Positions 43,290-45,426 of a stretch of 45,426 bases of DNA are shown here, piece by piece (the stretch's first letter is position 1; the number at the start of each line of letters is the position of its first letter). Made by a program: the position numbers and the translations under genes. The notes beneath the pieces are model-generated. The model had not been told where the DNA came from and searched no databases. It saw only the letters and a program-made list of their open reading frames with translations. The stretch comes from Gammaproteobacteria bacterium. Lineage in GTDB: Bacteria; Pseudomonadota; Gammaproteobacteria; Enterobacterales; GCA-2746155. The DNA lies in contig JAUUZN010000012.1 in NCBI GenBank assembly GCA_030589945.1, forward strand, positions 1-45,426, read 5' to 3'.

Positions 43290-43562
43290 ATGATTAGTTT
43301 TATCTATCGTAGTCCTAAAAGGGCAGAGATGTATCTCTATACAGTTAAAAGGGATGATTTTTCAGTTCTTCCAGAGGAATTGCTACAGGTTTTCGGTGTT
43401 CCTGAATTTTCCATGGTGGTTAACTTAGAGAAACGAGACTCTCTTGCCAGGGTTAATATCGAGACCGTAAAAAACGAGCTTCTAAAAAATGGCTATTACT
43501 TACAAATGCCTCCAACAGTATTGGTTGATCAAAATACGCTCGAGCCCATTGAGAATTCATAA
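43290..43562 (+). CDS. ycgL: YcgL-family protein
   Basis: The 90-residue protein belongs to the YcgL domain family, small alpha/beta proteins of unknown function. The recognisable run is SFIYRSPKRAEMYLYTVKRDDFSVLPEELL and the C-terminal LKNGYYLQMPP. The start is ATG 43290, four bases after the rnd stop; a longer in-frame reading from 43107 lies wholly inside rnd and is rejected. The stop is immediately followed by the ycgN ATG. The order rnd-ycgL-ycgN recurs in many Gammaproteobacteria. Confidence 0.93.
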   Translation: MISFIYRSPKRAEMYLYTVKRDDFSVLPEELLQVFGVPEFSMVVNLEKRDSLARVNIETVKNELLKNGYYLQMPPTVLVDQNTLEPIENS

Positions 43563-44009
43563 ATGTCACAAAATACATTTTGGAAAACAGTACCACTGAG
43601 TGAGATGACAGAGCAGCAGTGGGAATCACTTTGTGATGGCTGTGCAAAATGTTGTATTTTTAAATTCGAAGAAGATGAAACCGACCATATTCTACAGACT
43701 GATGTGGTTTGTAAATTACTTGATTTGAATAATTGCTCCTGTACAAGATACTCTGAACGTAAGGTTCTAGTACCGGACTGTATTAGTATTACTCATGATA
43801 ATATTCTCGATCTCAAATGGATGCCGGCATCCTGTTCATATCGATTGTTAGCATTGGGTAAGGACCTACCGCCCTGGCATCCACTATTATCAGGCGATCA
43901 AAATTCAATGAAATTAGCCGATAAAACAGTTCAGGGACATGTTGTTTCTGAAGCAGATGTTGATGATGTTGAGGCTCGAATTATTGGTTGGTTTGATCCC
44001 AATGACTGA
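43563..44009 (+). CDS. ycgN: YcgN-family cysteine-cluster protein (UPF0260)
   Basis: The 148-residue cytoplasmic protein has the Cx2Cx2CC cluster (Cys24, Cys27, Cys30, Cys31) plus Cys50, Cys58, Cys60, Cys73 and Cys91, the pattern of the zinc or iron-sulfur-binding CxxCxxCC family. Conserved text includes WESLCDGCAKCC, RYSERK, VPDC and the end WMPASCSYRLLALGKDLPPWHPL. Function is unknown. It begins directly after the ycgL stop, so the two are cotranscribed and probably translationally coupled. Confidence 0.94.
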   Translation: MSQNTFWKTVPLSEMTEQQWESLCDGCAKCCIFKFEEDETDHILQTDVVCKLLDLNNCSCTRYSERKVLVPDCISITHDNILDLKWMPASCSYRLLALGKDLPPWHPLLSGDQNSMKLADKTVQGHVVSEADVDDVEARIIGWFDPND

Positions 44010-44175
44010 GCTTAAGTCATTGCCTGTTGGAATAGTTTGGGGTTCGACAGTATTTGGTCTAAACTTTAGTAATAAAGCTTAAGTACTCATTTTGAATCTG
44101 TTCGGTACAAAAGAGCATAATTGTATGCAATCACTCTTTGAGATACGGCAAATAATACTTTAATATTATAAAAAT

Positions 44176-45426
44176 ATGCTAAAAATTCGGTTTATATTAT
44201 CAAAAAAACTTCTGTCCGTTTGCTCGGCGGCAATGCTTTGCACGTATCTATGTACATTTGGATTATTGCAGGCTGCTCAATCTAAAAAAGAAAAGCCTTC
44301 TGCAGATGTGCGAGTTCTCGTAGATATGTCAGGAAGCATGAAACTTAACGATCCCGACAATTTGCGTATTCCTGCGGTGCAACTGATGAGCAATTTGCTA
44401 CCACCTGACAGTCATGCTGGAATCTGGACCTTTGGGCGCTACGTTAATATGTTGGTACCATTAGGACCGGTGGATACTGCTTGGAAAAAACTTGCCATCG
44501 AGGAAGCAAAAAAAATCAATTCTTCGGGCTTATTCACTAATATTGGTGGTGCAATGGAGCATGCTTCATTTGGATGGAATGAACCCGACCCTGAGATTAA
44601 ACGTAGCTTAATTTTATTGACCGATGGGGTTGTCGATATTTCTAAAGATCCAGTAGAAAATGCAGCGGCAAGACGTATGGTATTGAAAGAATTACTTCCT
44701 CGGTATAGGGCTGCTGGTATTACCATACACACCATCGCATTATCGGGTGATGCTGATGCAAAGTTACTATCAAGCATTGCGGCTGAAACTGATGGATGGT
44801 TCCAGACTGTTAACAATGCGAGTGAACTTCAAAAAGTATTTCTAAAAATATTTGAGCAGGCCACCGAACGAGATTCTGTTCCACTAAAAGACAATCGATT
44901 TTCAATTGACGATCAGATCGAAGAGTTTACCCTTCTTGTCTTTAAAAATAAAAACTCAAAACCAACTGTCTTAGAACAGCCTAACGGTGAGACTTTTAAT
45001 GCCGGTGAAGATAGCGCGAGAGTTACTTGGTTTGAATCCATGGATTATGATCTAATTACCATTAATGAACCCCAGCCAGGTGAATGGCGTGTGTATGCAG
45101 ATTTAGACCCTGACAATAGGGTATTGGTTGTTAGTAATTTAAAAATGAAAAGTTCGTCATTACCCAATAATTTATTGGCCAATGAAAAATTTATTTTTAC
45201 CATGCGTCTTGAGCAAGAAAAAGAAAATGTAACTGACTCAAATTTTCTTAATTTAGTAAAAATGCATGTTGATATTACTGCTGAAGATGGCAGTGAAGCC
45301 AACTTCGATGTTCTTGATGATGGCTTGAATGCCGATGAATTAGCCGCAGATGGGATTTATAGTATCGAACTAGCGGCTCCATCTATTGCTGGTATCGCTC
45401 AGATGAGTGCATGGGTTGAAAGCCCA
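44176..45426 (+). CDS. Secreted VWA-domain protein, cut by the window end
   Basis: An open frame runs from ATG 44176 to the last base (417 codons, no stop), so the C-terminus is missing. The N-terminus is a signal peptide (about 1-33, cleavage near LLQA). A von Willebrand factor A domain follows (about 43-220) with MIDAS residues Asp50-x-Ser52-x-Ser54 (VDMSGSM), a Thr in the SSGLFTNIGGA loop and the LLTDGVVD strand. After it come beta-rich segments (residues about 245-417). It resembles the VWA family TIGR03503 of marine Gammaproteobacteria, function unknown. A membrane helix near the missing end is likely but unseen. The ribosome binding site is weak. Confidence 0.82.
   Translation, partial: MLKIRFILSKKLLSVCSAAMLCTYLCTFGLLQAAQSKKEKPSADVRVLVDMSGSMKLNDPDNLRIPAVQLMSNLLPPDSHAGIWTFGRYVNMLVPLGPVDTAWKKLAIEEAKKINSSGLFTNIGGAMEHASFGWNEPDPEIKRSLILLTDGVVDISKDPVENAAARRMVLKELLPRYRAAGITIHTIALSGDADAKLLSSIAAETDGWFQTVNNASELQKVFLKIFEQATERDSVPLKDNRFSIDDQIEEFTLLVFKNKNSKPTVLEQPNGETFNAGEDSARVTWFESMDYDLITINEPQPGEWRVYADLDPDNRVLVVSNLKMKSSSLPNNLLANEKFIFTMRLEQEKENVTDSNFLNLVKMHVDITAEDGSEANFDVLDDGLNADELAADGIYSIELAAPSIAGIAQMSAWVESP

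Noticed and set aside
44010-44090. AGCTTAAGT occurring twice downstream of ycgN
   Set aside because: The copies are short, about 70 bases apart and near-palindromic in themselves; there is no stem-loop with a T-run, so I do not call a terminator or repeat element.
1-45426. CRISPR array, prophage, insertion sequence or defence island
   Set aside because: I found no regularly spaced repeats, no transposase, integrase or phage structural genes, and both tRNA genes lack adjacent integrase or duplicated tRNA ends.

Overview
The window is chromosomal DNA from a gammaproteobacterium, probably a marine or otherwise salt-adapted lineage. Evidence for this is the AT-rich sequence and a set of gammaproteobacterial neighbourhoods: tig-clpP-clpX-lon-hupB-ppiD, sapABCDF beside pspF-pspABC, a TtpC-type TonB2 operon, mltD opposite yafS-rnhA-dnaQ, and fadD-rnd-ycgL-ycgN. 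The Na+/H+ antiporter NhaB fits a sodium-rich habitat. I cannot name the genus from sequence alone. I see no insertion sequence, prophage, integrase or CRISPR array; this is mostly core genome.

Layout. (1) 1-5.5 kb: a secreted Sel1-repeat protein, a peroxiredoxin-glutaredoxin hybrid, and a signalling cluster made of a hybrid histidine kinase diverging from three response regulators, the middle one a MerR-type DNA-binding domain fused to a receiver. (2) 5.5-14.7 kb: tRNA-Leu(UAG) and the proteostasis block, with a heat-shock-type promoter before lon, tRNA-Asp(GUC) before ppiD, and several hairpins or palindromes in the spacers. (3) 14.7-23.3 kb: the sap peptide-transporter operon and pspF on the minus strand, diverging from a psp operon. 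The psp promoter region has a perfect IHF consensus next to a sigma-54-like promoter, and the first gene behind it encodes a small single-pass membrane protein that I do not recognise. (4) 23.3-28.9 kb: a six-gene TonB2 energy-transduction operon (DUF3450, TtpC, ExbB2, ExbD2, TonB2, TPR) with a sigma-70 promoter in front and a terminator behind. (5) 29-34.4 kb: an HDOD protein, MltD, a YafS-like methyltransferase, RNase HI and DNA polymerase III epsilon. (6) 34.4-45.4 kb: NhaB, SohB, an S9 prolyl oligopeptidase-like peptidase, a tandem-receiver protein whose first receiver is degenerate, FadD, RNase D, YcgL, YcgN, and a VWA-domain protein cut by the window end.

How they fit together. Much of the window concerns protein and envelope quality control: trigger factor, ClpXP, Lon, PpiD, Psp, SohB, MltD, and TonB-dependent energy coupling. 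The best candidates for something undescribed are the small membrane protein heading the psp operon (21612-21836), the kinase/MerR-receiver cluster (1533-5520), the competing hairpins between clpP and clpX, and the long palindrome abutting the lon heat-shock promoter. None of these can be proved new without database searches.
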